Positions 32,476 through 41,228 are shown, counted from the first letter of the stretch. The stretch: 64,000 nt of DNA from Saccharopolyspora_D taberi (GCF_039534165.1 NZ_BAAAUX010000016.1:1-64000), one strand, 5' to 3'. A program made the numbers and translations. Notes: a model not told the origin generated them from the letters alone.

Positions 32476-33576
32476 TCAGCCCTGCTCGGCGCGGGGACCG
32501 CTCGCCTCCGCCCCGGTCGGGCCGCCGACCCCCGCCTCGGCGAAGGTCGCCATCTCGGCGAGCACCCGCACGGCGGCGGTGACCACCGGCAGCGCGGTCA
32601 GCGCGCCGGAACCCTCGCCCAGCCGCATCTGCAGGTCCAGCACCGGCGAGAGGTCGAGGTGGTCGAGCACCAGGGTCCCGCCGGGCTCGGCCGACCGGTG
32701 TCCCGCCAGCCACCACTGGCGCGCCCCGGGTGCCAGCTCCTCGGCGACCATCGCCGCCGCGCCGACCACCACGCCGTCCAGCAGCACCGGGGTCCGGCGG
32801 ACCGAGGCCTGCGCGAGGAAACCGCTCAGCGCGGCGATGTCGGCGCCCGCCGACGTCCGCAGCAGGGCCACCGGGTCGTTCAGCACCTTGCGGGCGCGGC
32901 GCAGCGCGTCGCGGATCGCGGAGGTCTTGCGCATCCAGGCGTTGTCGTCGATGCCGGTGCCGCGGCCGACCACCGCGACCGGCTCGGTGGCGGTCAGCGC
33001 CGCGATCAGCACCGCCGCCGGCGTGGTGTTGCCGATGCCCATGTCCCCGGCGATGAGCAGGTCGGCGCCGGAGTCGACCTCCTCGTCGGCGATCGCCCGG
33101 CCCGCGAGGAGCGCCGCGTGCACCTGCTCCGGGGTGAGCGCGTCCTCCCGGTCGATCGAGCCGGACCCGCGGCGGACTTTGCGGGCCGAGACCGCAGCCG
33201 GGGTCTCGGCGTCGACGGCCATGTCGACCACCCGGACGCTGGCGCCCGTCCCGGACGCCAGCACGTTGACCGCCGCGCCGCCGTTGAGGAAGTTGCCGAC
33301 CATCTGGCCGGTGACCTCGCTCGGGTAGGCCGACACGCCCTTGCCCGCCACGCCGTGGTCCCCGGCGAAGATCACCACCCGCGGCCGCGCGAACGGCCGG
33401 GGCGGGCAGGTGCCCTGGCGGGCGGCGACCCAGACGCCGATCTCCTCCAGCCTGCCCAGCGCGCCCGCGGGCTTGGTCAGCTGCTCCTGGCGGGCGATCG
33501 CCTGGCGCTTCACCTGCTCGTCGGGCTCCGGCACCGCCGGGAAAACGATCGGGGACGTCTCGGGCGCGGTGGACAA
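32476..33576 (-). CDS. cobT: nicotinate-nucleotide-dimethylbenzimidazole phosphoribosyltransferase
   Basis: CobT (366 residues) makes alpha-ribazole phosphate for the lower ligand of cobalamin. Signature parts are QLTKPAGALGRLEEI, VVIFAGDHGVAGKGVSAYP, NGGAAVNVLA, AGDMGIGNTTPAA, VGRGTGIDD and the C-terminal HLDLSPVLDLQMRLGEGSGA. The start is probably the TTG at 33576, which has GGAGGT six bases upstream and gives the expected N-terminus; no ATG or GTG fits better. It lies in a cobU-cobT-cobS operon, 23 bases after cobU. Confidence 0.95.
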   Translation of the reverse strand: MSTAPETSPIVFPAVPEPDEQVKRQAIARQEQLTKPAGALGRLEEIGVWVAARQGTCPPRPFARPRVVIFAGDHGVAGKGVSAYPSEVTGQMVGNFLNGGAAVNVLASGTGASVRVVDMAVDAETPAAVSARKVRRGSGSIDREDALTPEQVHAALLAGRAIADEEVDSGADLLIAGDMGIGNTTPAAVLIAALTATEPVAVVGRGTGIDDNAWMRKTSAIRDALRRARKVLNDPVALLRTSAGADIAALSGFLAQASVRRTPVLLDGVVVGAAAMVAEELAPGARQWWLAGHRSAEPGGTLVLDHLDLSPVLDLQMRLGEGSGALTALPVVTAAVRVLAEMATFAEAGVGGPTGAEASGPRAEQG

Positions 33577-33599
33577 GCTCCTACCTCCGGTTCGGTTGG

Positions 33600-34148
33600 T
33601 CAGCGCAGGCGCAGCGGGATCCCGGCGACGAGCAGCACGACCTCGTCGCAGACCTCGGCGAGCCGGGCGTTGAGGGATCCGAGTTCGTCTCGGAAAAGTC
33701 TTCCAGACCTGGTGGCGGGCACGATGCCCAGCCCGACCTCGGCGGAGACCAGCACCAGCCGGGCCGCGCACCGCGCGGTCGCCTCGACCAGGGCGTCGGC
33801 GTGCGCGGCGGTCCGGCGCAGGGCGGCGGCGTCGCGGTCCCACGCGCCTGCGTCGTCGAGCACGCCGGTCAGCCAGGTCGCGAGGTCGTCGACCAGCAGC
33901 GGCGGGTCGGCCGCGGTCGCGGCGTCCAGCGCCCGGCGCAGGTCGCCGGGCTCGCCCGCCTCGACGGTCCGCCAGCTGTCCGGCCGGCGGGCGACGTGGG
34001 CGGCGATCCGCTCGGTCCACTCGCCGTCGGCCGGGTCGTGCCGGGAGGTCGCGACGTAGGTCGCGGGCCCGGAGCCGGGGAGCAGGCCCTCGGCGTGCGC
34101 CGACTTGCCGGAGCGCGCGCCGCCGAGCACCAGTGTCCGGTGTGCCAC
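33600..34148 (-). CDS. cobU: adenosylcobinamide kinase / GTP:cobinamide-phosphate guanylyltransferase
   Basis: CobU (182 residues) phosphorylates adenosylcobinamide and then forms adenosylcobinamide-GDP, the substrate of CobS. The P-loop GGARSGKSAHAE is at residues 9-20. TSRHDPADGEWTERIAAHVARRP is the region with the guanylylated histidine, followed by LLVDDLATWLTG and VSAEVGLGIVP. GTG 34148 starts the first gene of the cobU-cobT-cobS operon. I see no cobalamin riboswitch in the 117 bases upstream. Confidence 0.95.
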   Translation of the reverse strand: MAHRTLVLGGARSGKSAHAEGLLPGSGPATYVATSRHDPADGEWTERIAAHVARRPDSWRTVEAGEPGDLRRALDAATAADPPLLVDDLATWLTGVLDDAGAWDRDAAALRRTAAHADALVEATARCAARLVLVSAEVGLGIVPATRSGRLFRDELGSLNARLAEVCDEVVLLVAGIPLRLR

Positions 34149-34225
34149 GCTCGACCTCCGGTGTGCGCCGTTCGGGTGATCTCGGCCGACGCTACCCGGA
34201 GCTCGGTCCCCGGTTCCCCGGCACC

Positions 34226-34259
34226 CGCGCGGACCGCCGCCAGGGCGGCGATCCGCGCG
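34226..34259 (-). terminator. aldo/keto reductase gene terminator
   Basis: A 16-bp stem with one mismatch (34226-34241 with 34244-34259) lies seven bases beyond the aldo/keto reductase stop. It separates this gene from the cob operon. Confidence 0.7.
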
Positions 34260-34265
34260 CGGCGG

Positions 34266-35252
34266 TCAGTGCGACGCGGTCTGGGTGGGGTCGGTGGTGA
34301 TCAGGTCGCCCAGCACGGAGTCGATCTTGTCGAGCACGTCCTCGTCCAGCTCGACCCCGGAGGCGCCGGCGTTGTCGGTGACCTGCTCGGGCCGGGAGGC
34401 GCCGATGATCGCCGCCGAGACGTTCGGGTTCTGCAGCACCCAGGCGACCGCCAGCTGGGCCATCGACAGGCCGAGGTCGGCGGCGATCGGCTTGAGCTCC
34501 TGGACCGCGGTGAGCACGTCGTCGCGCATCCAGCGGGAGATCATCGTGGCGCCGCCCGACTGGTCGGTGGCCCGCGATCCGGCAGGCGGCTGCTCGCCCG
34601 GCAGGTACTTGCCGGTCAGCACGCCCTGCGCGATCGGCGACCAGACGATCTGGCCGAGGCCCTCGCGCTCGGACGCGGGGATCACCTGCGGCTCGATGAC
34701 CCGCCACAGCATCGAGTACTGCGGCTGGTTGGAGATCAGCGGGACCGACAGCTCGCGCGCCAGTTCGACGCCGCGGGTGATCTGCTCGGCGGTCCACTCG
34801 CTCACGCCGATGTAGAGGGCCTTGCCCTGGCGCACCAGGTCGGCGAAGGCCGACATGGTCTCCTCCAGCGGCACCGTGTGGTCGAAGCGGTGCGCCTGGT
34901 AGAGGTCGACGTAGTCGGTCTGGAGCCTGCGCAGCGAGGCGTGGCAGGACTCCATGATGTGCTTGCGGCCCAGGCCGCGGTCGTTGGGGCCCTCACCGGT
35001 CGGGAAGTAGACCTTGGTGAAGATCTCCAGGCCCTCCCGCCGCCGGCCTGCCAGGGCGCGGCCGAGGACCGACTCGGCCCTGGTCTGGGCGTAGACGTCG
35101 GCGGTGTCGAAGGTGGTGATCCCGGCGTCGAGCGCCGCGCGCACGCACTGCCCGGCCTGGTCCTCCTCGACCTGCGAGCCGTGGGTGAGCCAGTTTCCGT
35201 AGGCGATCTCGCTGATGGTCAGGCCGCTGTGGCCGAGACGACGAAACTCCAT
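34266..35252 (-). CDS. aldo/keto reductase family oxidoreductase
   Basis: A 328-residue NADPH-dependent aldo/keto reductase, closest in pattern to the Kv beta-subunit/YghZ group (MEFRRLGHSGLTISEIAYGNW). The catalytic tetrad is readable: Asp49 and Tyr54 in TFDTADVYAQ, Lys79 in IFTKVYF and the histidine in DLYQAHRFD. The cofactor-binding end is AIIGASRPEQVTDN. The physiological substrate is unknown; relatives reduce methylglyoxal and other carbonyls. ATG 35252 is the start. It is a single-gene unit ended by the hairpin at 34226-34259. Confidence 0.9.
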   Translation of the reverse strand: MEFRRLGHSGLTISEIAYGNWLTHGSQVEEDQAGQCVRAALDAGITTFDTADVYAQTRAESVLGRALAGRRREGLEIFTKVYFPTGEGPNDRGLGRKHIMESCHASLRRLQTDYVDLYQAHRFDHTVPLEETMSAFADLVRQGKALYIGVSEWTAEQITRGVELARELSVPLISNQPQYSMLWRVIEPQVIPASEREGLGQIVWSPIAQGVLTGKYLPGEQPPAGSRATDQSGGATMISRWMRDDVLTAVQELKPIAADLGLSMAQLAVAWVLQNPNVSAAIIGASRPEQVTDNAGASGVELDEDVLDKIDSVLGDLITTDPTQTASH

Positions 35253-35300
35253 GCGCCCGACCCTAGGCCGTCCCGCTCTTGATCGAAACAGCGAAACCGA

Positions 35301-35936
35301 TCAGTCCAGGGCGGCGGCGTCCTTCGGGCTGTAGCGCGGGCGCGGCATCCGCAGCTTGCGGATCTGCATGGCGCGGGTGAACGCGTACCAGCCCAGCGAG
35401 AACGGGCGGTCCTTGGCGTCCGGGAACTTCGCCCGGACCCGCCGGTTGACGTGCCTGCCCAGCAGGGTGCCCTCGAAGACCATGGTCAGCAGCAGCACCA
35501 TGCAGGCCAGCGTCGCGTACTGCTGCACGACCAGGTTCTGCACCAGCGTGGTGCCGAACACGATCAGCACCAGCGGCATGAACAGGCCCATCAGGTGGCG
35601 CTTGGTGTCGACGATGTCGCGGACGTAGGCGCGGACCGGGCCGCGGTCGCGCGGCATGAGGTAGCGGTCGTCGCCCTCCATCATCCGCTTGCGGCGCTCG
35701 GCGGCGGCCTTGCGGCGCTCCTCCTTGCTGCCGCGGGCCCGCTTCATCGCCTCCCGCTGGGTCTTCGGCGGCGGCGGGACCGGGCCGCGGCGCTTGCCCT
35801 CGGCCTCGCGGCGCTTCGGAGTCGGCCGCCCCTTGCCGGGAGTGCGCGCGCCGTGCTCCTCCGTGGACCGGGCGGACGCGCTCTCGCTCTCGTCGGTCGC
35901 GGTCTGCTCGGTGCTGTTGCGGCGAAGGAACCTCAC
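35301..35936 (-). CDS. DUF3043 membrane protein
   Basis: A 211-residue protein of the DUF3043 family, the counterpart of Rv2206 in this gene neighbourhood. The N-terminal half is highly charged (KRREAEGKRRG, KTQREAMKRARGSKEERRKAAAERRKR) and likely cytoplasmic. Two hydrophobic helices follow at about 118-137 and 142-160, then a basic tail. Function is unknown, but conservation across actinobacteria at this site suggests a membrane housekeeping role. GTG 35936 starts MRFLRRNSTE. It is divergent from erpA. Confidence 0.88.
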   Translation of the reverse strand: MRFLRRNSTEQTATDESESASARSTEEHGARTPGKGRPTPKRREAEGKRRGPVPPPPKTQREAMKRARGSKEERRKAAAERRKRMMEGDDRYLMPRDRGPVRAYVRDIVDTKRHLMGLFMPLVLIVFGTTLVQNLVVQQYATLACMVLLLTMVFEGTLLGRHVNRRVRAKFPDAKDRPFSLGWYAFTRAMQIRKLRMPRPRYSPKDAAALD

Positions 35937-36146
35937 ACGTCCAGGGTATTCGACGCCTTTCCGGCCGGTGCACGAGACCGCTGGTCCGGCTCCGGGGAGC
36001 GGACGTCACACCAGTTCGGCGCGGACCTGTGCCACCATTGGGGAGAACCAGGATTCGCCCTCGGGCCCGCCCGTGGGAATAGCCGGACCCGGCGCGGCGT
36101 TGGACGTCACGCCGGAATCGGATGCGCGAGACCTCTAGGGAGAGTC

Positions 36147-36512
36147 ATGACCGCCCAGGACACCACGATCGACACCGAAGCCCCCGCCCACGGTGTCACC
36201 CTGACCGACTCGGCGGCCCAGAAGGCCAAGGCCCTGCTGGATCAGGAGGGCCGCGATGACATGCACCTGCGCATCGCCGTCCAGCCCGGTGGCTGCGCCG
36301 GCCTGCGCTACCAGCTGTTCTTCGACGAGCGCACCCTGGACGGCGACGCCCGCCGCGACTTCGACGGCCTCGGCGTGGTGGTCGACCGGATGAGCGCCCC
36401 GTACGTGCAGGGCGCGGTCATCGACTTCGTCGACACCATCGAGAAGCAGGGCTTCACCATCGACAACCCGAACGCCGGCGGCAGCTGCGCCTGCGGCGAC
36501 TCGTTCCACTGA
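36147..36512 (+). CDS. erpA: A-type iron-sulfur cluster insertion protein
   Basis: A 121-residue HesB/IscA-family carrier that delivers iron-sulfur clusters to apoproteins. The three ligand cysteines are Cys50 in VQPGGCAGLRY and Cys114 and Cys116 in GGSCACGDSFH. The core VDRMSAPYVQGAVIDFVDT is typical. ATG 36147 has TAGGGAG upstream; longer frames start inside the divergent gene. Rv2204c is the positional equivalent. Likely clients in this window are LipA and the Rieske protein, though this is inference. Confidence 0.95.
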   Translation: MTAQDTTIDTEAPAHGVTLTDSAAQKAKALLDQEGRDDMHLRIAVQPGGCAGLRYQLFFDERTLDGDARRDFDGLGVVVDRMSAPYVQGAVIDFVDTIEKQGFTIDNPNAGGSCACGDSFH

Positions 36513-36552
36513 CGTCGAACGTTTCGCCCGCGCGGAACCCGCTGAAGGAGTG

Positions 36553-36588
36553 ACCAGCCCGGACACCGGTGGGGGTGTCCGGGCTGGT
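36553..36588 (+). terminator. erpA terminator
   Basis: A perfect 15-bp stem (36553-36567 with 36574-36588) and a 6-base loop lie 40 bases after the erpA stop and just before the convergent S4 gene end. Confidence 0.85.
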
Positions 36589-36602
36589 GTTGTGCGATCG
36601 TC

Positions 36603-36815
36603 CTAGTCGGCGACGACTTGGACCACGTCCTCACCGAACGAGACCAGATCGCCGGGGGCGACCTGGCGGCCCCGGCGGGTCTCGACCTCGTCGTTGACCC
36701 GGATCTCCCCGGCTTCCAGCAGGGCCTTGGCGTCCGCACCGTGCTCGGCTAGGCCCGCGAGCTTCAACAGCTGACCGAGCCGGATGGTGCCGTCCCGGAT
36801 CTCCACTTCGCGCAT
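36603..36815 (-). CDS. S4 domain RNA-binding protein (YbcJ/YaaA-like)
   Basis: A 70-residue protein consisting of one S4 RNA-binding fold: IRLGQLLKLAGLAEHGADAKALLEAGEIRVNDEVETRRGRQVAPGDLV. This is the stand-alone class related to E. coli YbcJ, small RNA-binding proteins whose target is not established. ATG 36815 (MREVEIRD) matches the usual size; an upstream in-frame start would add 13 residues of low similarity. It is divergent from the adenosine kinase gene. Confidence 0.85.
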   Translation of the reverse strand: MREVEIRDGTIRLGQLLKLAGLAEHGADAKALLEAGEIRVNDEVETRRGRQVAPGDLVSFGEDVVQVVAD

Positions 36816-36913
36816 GCGGCCATTGTCCGCTCCCGGTGTTCCGGCGCGTGCCACCGCGTGCCCGGCAGTACTCTCGGTGACCAGCCCTGCACCCGGATGA
36901 CAGGAGCGGGCGC

Positions 36914-37888
36914 GTGTCCACCGCAGTCGCCGTCACCGGCAGCATCGCCACCGACCACCTCATGCACTTCCCGGGCCGGTTCGCCGACCAGCTGGTGGCC
37001 GAGGAGCTCGCGCAGGTGTCGCTGAGCTTCCTGGTCGACGACCTCGTGGTGCGCCGCGGCGGCGCCGGGGCCAACATCGCGTTCGCGATGGGCGTGCTTG
37101 GGCAGCGCCCGGTGCTCGTCGGCGCGGTCGGGGCCGACTTCGAGGACTACCGGTCGTGGCTGGAGCGGCACGGGGTCGACTGCTCCGGGGTGCACGTCTC
37201 GGAGGTCGCGCACACCGCGCGGTTCGTGTGCACCACCGACGACGAGTTCAACCAGATCGCGTCCTTCTACGCCGGGGCGATGGCCGAGGCGCGCAACATC
37301 GAGCTCGCGCCGGTGGTGCGCGCCCGCGGTGCCGGTCTGGTGCTGATCGGCCCGAACGACCCGATGGCGATGCTGCGCCACACCGACGAGTGCAGGCAGC
37401 GCGGCTACCGGTTCGCCGCCGACCCGTCGCAGCAGCTGGCGCGGCTGAGCGGGGAGCAGGTGCGACGGGTCGTCGACGGCGCCGACTACCTGTTCTGCAA
37501 TTCCTACGAGTGGGGCCTGCTGCGGCACAAGACCGGCTGGTCGGCCGAGGAGGTCCAGCGGCGGGTCGGGGTCCGGGCGACCACGCTCGGCGCCGACGGC
37601 GTCGAGGTCGTCGACGAGCGCGGCGTGCTGCACGTGCCGGTGGTGCCGGAGCGGGAGAGGGCCGATCCGACCGGGGTCGGCGACGGGTTCCGGGCCGGTT
37701 TCCTGACCGGCGTCGCCTGCGGGCTGTCGCTGGAGCGGGCCGCGCAGCTGGGCTCGCTGGTGGCCGTCCACGTCCTGGAGGTCACCGGCACCCAGGAGTG
37801 GCGGCTGAACAACGGGCGCGCGCTGGACCGGCTCGCCGGGGCCTACGGCGCGGAGGCAGCAGCCGACATCGCCCCGCTGCTGCCCTGA
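36914..37888 (+). CDS. PfkB family carbohydrate kinase, probable adenosine kinase
   Basis: A 324-residue ribokinase-fold kinase. The substrate-binding N-terminus AVTGSIATDHLMHFPGRF, the di-glycine RRGGAGANIAFAMGVLG and the anion hole DPTGVGDGFRAGFLTG with the catalytic Asp are present. The equivalent at this site in M. tuberculosis (Rv2202c, AdoK) is an adenosine kinase, so adenosine phosphorylation to AMP is the best guess. GTG 36914 starts the gene. Downstream lies the start of the accessory sugar island; in M. tuberculosis the next gene would be asnB. Confidence 0.9.
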   Translation: MSTAVAVTGSIATDHLMHFPGRFADQLVAEELAQVSLSFLVDDLVVRRGGAGANIAFAMGVLGQRPVLVGAVGADFEDYRSWLERHGVDCSGVHVSEVAHTARFVCTTDDEFNQIASFYAGAMAEARNIELAPVVRARGAGLVLIGPNDPMAMLRHTDECRQRGYRFAADPSQQLARLSGEQVRRVVDGADYLFCNSYEWGLLRHKTGWSAEEVQRRVGVRATTLGADGVEVVDERGVLHVPVVPERERADPTGVGDGFRAGFLTGVACGLSLERAAQLGSLVAVHVLEVTGTQEWRLNNGRALDRLAGAYGAEAAADIAPLLP

Positions 37889-37890
37889 GT

Positions 37891-37906
37891 TTGCAAACTT
37901 TTGCGA
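37891..37906 (+). promoter_or_regulatory. predicted LacI-family operator of the amylase gene
   Basis: TTGCAAA-CT-TTTGCGA is a seven-base dyad with one arm mismatch. The same dyad, TTGCAAA-AA-TTTGCGA, lies upstream of the ABC importer at 47997-48012, and flanking bases are also shared (TTGCGARTAYYTG). It sits upstream of the predicted amylase promoter and resembles MalR-type operators. Confidence 0.75.
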
Positions 37907-37942
37907 GTATTTGAGCTGTTCAGCGCTCCGACATACGGAGTA

Positions 37943-37971
37943 TTGACTTAACAAGAGCAAGAAAATGTGAT
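37943..37971 (+). promoter_or_regulatory. predicted promoter of the amylase gene
   Basis: TTGACT at 37943-37948 and TGTGAT at 37966-37971 are separated by 17 bases. They stand in an unusually AT-rich stretch for this genome, about 30 bases upstream of the amylase ATG. An inverted repeat CTCCG-n5-CGGAG (37926-37940) lies directly before the -35 box. Confidence 0.55.
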
Positions 37972-38000
37972 CGTAGGCACCCCCAACGACGGAGGTTGTC

Positions 38001-39455
38001 ATGCGATTGAAAGTTCTTGCGATCACCGCGGTGTTAACGGGCACCGCGCTGGTTCCGGCCGCGGCGAGCGCCGCGCCGCCGGAGCCGGAGCGCGGGCCCG
38101 TGACCCTGGCCGGAAATCCGACCGCCGGGCCGGTCATCCAGATGTTCCAGTGGCCGTGGGACTCCCTCGCCGCCGAGTGCACCAGCTCCCTGGGGCCTGC
38201 GGGCTTCGGCGCGGTGCAGGTCTCACCGCCGCAGGAGCACGTGGTGCTCAAGGACAAGGGCTACCCCTGGTACCAGGACTACCAGCCGGTCAGCTACGGC
38301 CTGGACAGCAGGCGCGGCAACGCCGAGCAGTTCGCCGCGATGGTCCGGACCTGCAAGGACGCCGGTGTCGAGGTCTACGTCGACGCGGTGGTCAACCACA
38401 TGTCCGGTTCCGGCTCGGTGGGCAGCGGTCCGGGCAGCGGGGGCAGCGAGTACGAGAAGTACAACTACCCCGGCCTGTTCGGGGACGCCGACTTCCACGG
38501 CTGCCGCCGGGACATCCAGAACTACAACGACAAGAACGAGGTCCGCAACTGCGAGCTGGTCGGGCTGGCCGACCTCGCGACCGAGAGCGAGTACGTGCGC
38601 CAGGCCCAGCGGACCTACCTGCAGGGCCTGATCGACATGGGCGTCACGGGCTTCCGGGTCGACGGCGTCAAGCACATGCCGCCGGAGGACGTGCAGGCGA
38701 TCTTCGGCGGGCTCACCGGGGATCCGTACGTCTTCCTGGAGGTGATCGGCGACGGCACCACGACCGAGGGCGAGTACACCGGCGCCGGTGACGTGACGGT
38801 GTTCCCCTACTACAACAAGGTCGCCAACGCCTTCAAGGACGGCTCGCTCGCCCAGCTGGCGAACCTGCCGAACGAGATGCCGCTGCCCGGTGAGCAGGCC
38901 GTGGTGTTCATCGACAACCACGACACCCAGCGCAGCAGCCCGACCCTGACCTACAAGGACGGCGCGCGCTACGACCTGGCGGTCGGCTTCGAGCTGGCCT
39001 ACCCCTACGGCACGCCGCAGCTGATCTCCAGCTTCGCGTTCGACAACCCCGACGCCGGTCCGCCCGCCGACGCCAACGGCACGACCAGCCCGGCGAGCTG
39101 CGACGACCAGGCGTGGGTGTGCGAGCACCGGCGCCCGGTCATCAACGGGCTCGCGCAGTTCCACAAGGCGGTCGCCGGGACCGAGCTCACCAACTGGTGG
39201 GACAACGGCGGCGGGCAGATCGCGTTCGGCCGCGGCGACGCCGGGTTCGCGGCGTTCAACGCGGAGGGCGGCGAGCTGACGCAGACGTTCAAGTCCGCGC
39301 TGCCCGCGGGCAGCTACTGCAACGTCGCCGCCGGCGCGTTCGTCGGGGGCCAGTGCGCGGGCGAGACCGTCGAGGTGGCCGGGGACGGCACGTTCACCGC
39401 GACCGTTCCGGCGAACGGGGCTCTGGCGCTGCACTCCGGGGCGAAGGTCGGCTGA
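38001..39455 (+). CDS. secreted alpha-amylase (GH13)
   Basis: A 484-residue exported glycosidase that cleaves alpha-1,4-glucan. The signal peptide covers about residues 1-25 (LKVLAITAVLTGTALVPAAASA). The four conserved GH13 regions are present: DAVVNH at 128-133, GFRVDGVKH with nucleophile Asp221, EVIGD with acid/base Glu247, and FIDNHD with Asp308. The overall pattern (VIQMFQWPW, GYPWYQDYQPVSY) is that of animal/Streptomyces-type amylases; a short beta-sandwich ends the protein and no starch-binding domain is seen. ATG 38001 has GGAGGTTGTC upstream. The shared operator implies control by the LacI protein at 48168. Confidence 0.96.
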   Translation: MRLKVLAITAVLTGTALVPAAASAAPPEPERGPVTLAGNPTAGPVIQMFQWPWDSLAAECTSSLGPAGFGAVQVSPPQEHVVLKDKGYPWYQDYQPVSYGLDSRRGNAEQFAAMVRTCKDAGVEVYVDAVVNHMSGSGSVGSGPGSGGSEYEKYNYPGLFGDADFHGCRRDIQNYNDKNEVRNCELVGLADLATESEYVRQAQRTYLQGLIDMGVTGFRVDGVKHMPPEDVQAIFGGLTGDPYVFLEVIGDGTTTEGEYTGAGDVTVFPYYNKVANAFKDGSLAQLANLPNEMPLPGEQAVVFIDNHDTQRSSPTLTYKDGARYDLAVGFELAYPYGTPQLISSFAFDNPDAGPPADANGTTSPASCDDQAWVCEHRRPVINGLAQFHKAVAGTELTNWWDNGGGQIAFGRGDAGFAAFNAEGGELTQTFKSALPAGSYCNVAAGAFVGGQCAGETVEVAGDGTFTATVPANGALALHSGAKVG

Positions 39456-39501
39456 CGGCTTGGCGGCCGGGCTCGGCTTGGCGGCCGGGCGGCTGGCTCT
39501 C

Positions 39502-39847
39502 GGCTGGCCGCCGGGTCGCCGGGCTCGGCTGAGCGGCGGGTGGCTGGGCTCGGTTGGAGGCCCGGGTGACCGGGCTCGGCTGGCCGCCGGGTCGTCGGGC
39601 TTGGCTCAGCGGCGGGTCGCCGAGGTCGGCTGGCCGCTGGTTCGCCGGGACCGGCTCAGTGGCGGGTCGCCGGGTTCGGTTGGAGGGCTGGGTGACTGAG
39701 GTCGGTCGGCCGCCGGGGTCGCCTGGCTTGGCTCAGTGGCGGGTCGCCTGGACCGGCCGGAGGGCCGGGTGACCGAGGTCGATTGGCCGCCGGGTCGCTG
39801 GGCTCGGCTCAGCGGCGGGCCGCCAGGCTCGGCCGGAGGGCCGGGTG
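39502..39847. repeat. degenerate tandem repeat, period about 76 bp
   Basis: Units begin GGCTGGCCGCCGGGTCG: 39502-39577 (76 bp), 39578-39627 (truncated, 50 bp), 39628-39703 (76), 39704-39780 (77) and 39781 to the N run. Each has a 50-bp module (SGGCTCAGCGGCGGGTCGCC-like) and a 26-bp module (GGTTGGAGGCCCGGGTGACC-like). Related sequence extends back to the amylase stop. No credible gene is present; translations are low-complexity and lack a ribosome site. Confidence 0.8.
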
Positions 39848-39887
39848 NNNNNNNNNNNNNNNNNNNNNNNNNNNNNNNNNNNNNNNN
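39848..39887. other. run of 40 N, assembly gap
   Basis: The 40 unknown bases interrupt the tandem repeat. The true length of the array is therefore unknown. Confidence 0.99.
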
Positions 39888-40004
39888 CGCGCCACCAAAG
39901 CCGGCCGACGGACAGCCCGCCAACACCCAACCAACACCAGCCAACCCCTGCTCGCCGCCGGATCGCGGCCGGGACCACCGGGTTCCGGCCGCGATCAGCT
40001 GCGA

Positions 40005-41228
40005 TCAGCCGCGGTCGTGCTCGGGCAGGGCCGCCGGATCCAGCGGGAGCCGGGCGTTGACCTCGAAACCGCCGTCCGGCAGCGGCCCGGCGGCGAACTC
40101 GCCGCGCACCAGTGAGACCCGCTCCCGCATGCCGATCAGCCCGTGCCCACCGCCGGGGATGGCCACCGGCGCGGGCTGGCGCGGCGGCTCGTTGCGGACC
40201 CGCACCTCCACCTGCTCGCCGGTGTAGCGGACGAGCACCTCGGTGCGCATCGGACCCGCATGCTTGTGCACGTTCGACAGCGACTCCTGCACGACCCGAT
40301 ACACCGTGCGCTGCACGTTGTCGCTCATCGGTGCCTCGTCGCCCTCGATGCGCAGCGTCGCGGGCAGACCCGCCGTCCGCGAGCTCTCGATCAGCTCGGG
40401 CAGCTCGTCCAGCGTCGGCTGCGGGGTCAGCGGATCGTCCGGCGTGCCACCGGCCAGCCGCAGCACGCCGATCACCTCGCGCAGGTCGCGCAGCGCCTGC
40501 CGGTTGGTGTCGCCGACCTGCCGCGCGAGCTTGCGCACCTCGTCCGGGCCCTGGTCGACGCTGACCTCCAGCACTCCGCTGTAGATCACCGCCAGCCCGA
40601 CCTGGTGCGCGACCACGTCGTGCATCTCCCTGGCGATCCGGGACCGCTCCTCGGCCAGCGCCTGCGCGGCCAGCAGGTGCCGCTCCCGCTCCAGCCGTTC
40701 GGCGCGCTCGCGCAGCTCGTCCATCAGCCGGTACCGGGCCCGGACGAAGATTCCCAGCAGCGCGGGGACGCCGACCAGCAGCACCGGGGTGATGATCATC
40801 CACGTCAGCGTGGGCGGCACCCCGTCGTCGACCGTGACGTCCAGCGGGTTGTACTGCGACGCCGTCGTGATCGTCGCGGTGACCAGCAGCGAGACCACGA
40901 GCAGCTGCCGCTCCGAGCGCCCGAAGCGGCCCAGCGAGTAGATCGAGACCGGCAGCAGCAGGAGGTCGTAGCCGATCAGCCCGACGGTCAGCTCGACCAG
41001 GACGACCAGCAGCGGAAACCTGCGCCGCACCAGCATCGCCAGGGCGGCGACCGGGACGGTGGCCATCGCGAAGGTCTTCAGCTGCGGGCTCTGGTACTGG
41101 ACGATCTCGGCGTCGTTGGCGATCAGCACGGTCATCGTGGTGATCCCGGCCATGAAGACCAGGTCGAACAGCAGGCTGCGCCAGCCGGTCCACCACAGCA
41201 CCCGCCGCGGTTCCCGCTCGGCGCTCAC
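40005..41228 (-). CDS. two-component sensor histidine kinase (HPK7/NarL-type)
   Basis: A 407-residue membrane sensor. The N-terminal half has five or six hydrophobic segments between about residues 15 and 165. A coiled helix (RYRLMDELRERAERLERER) leads to the HisKA_3 phospho-acceptor motif IAREMHDVVAHQVG, with the histidine near residue 206. The HATPase domain follows with VVQESLSNVHKHAG and GGGHGLIGMRERV. This kinase class pairs with NarL-type regulators, as here: its GTG overlaps the regulator's stop (GTGA). The signal is unknown; the position beside the amylase and repeat array does not by itself link it to sugar use. Confidence 0.93.
   Translation of the reverse strand: MSAEREPRRVLWWTGWRSLLFDLVFMAGITTMTVLIANDAEIVQYQSPQLKTFAMATVPVAALAMLVRRRFPLLVVLVELTVGLIGYDLLLLPVSIYSLGRFGRSERQLLVVSLLVTATITTASQYNPLDVTVDDGVPPTLTWMIITPVLLVGVPALLGIFVRARYRLMDELRERAERLERERHLLAAQALAEERSRIAREMHDVVAHQVGLAVIYSGVLEVSVDQGPDEVRKLARQVGDTNRQALRDLREVIGVLRLAGGTPDDPLTPQPTLDELPELIESSRTAGLPATLRIEGDEAPMSDNVQRTVYRVVQESLSNVHKHAGPMRTEVLVRYTGEQVEVRVRNEPPRQPAPVAIPGGGHGLIGMRERVSLVRGEFAAGPLPDGGFEVNARLPLDPAALPEHDRG

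Noticed and set aside
34149..34265. Cobalamin riboswitch upstream of cobU
   Set aside because: The gap is only 117 bases, already holds a terminator for the next gene, and lacks the B12-box core.
39502..39847. Possible CRISPR array
   Set aside because: The units are contiguous and degenerate, with no unique spacers of constant length and no cas genes in the window.
39456..39847. A repetitive protein gene after the amylase
   Set aside because: Several frames are open through the repeat, but they have no ribosome site, change frame between units and encode only Gly/Arg/Leu/Ser mixtures.
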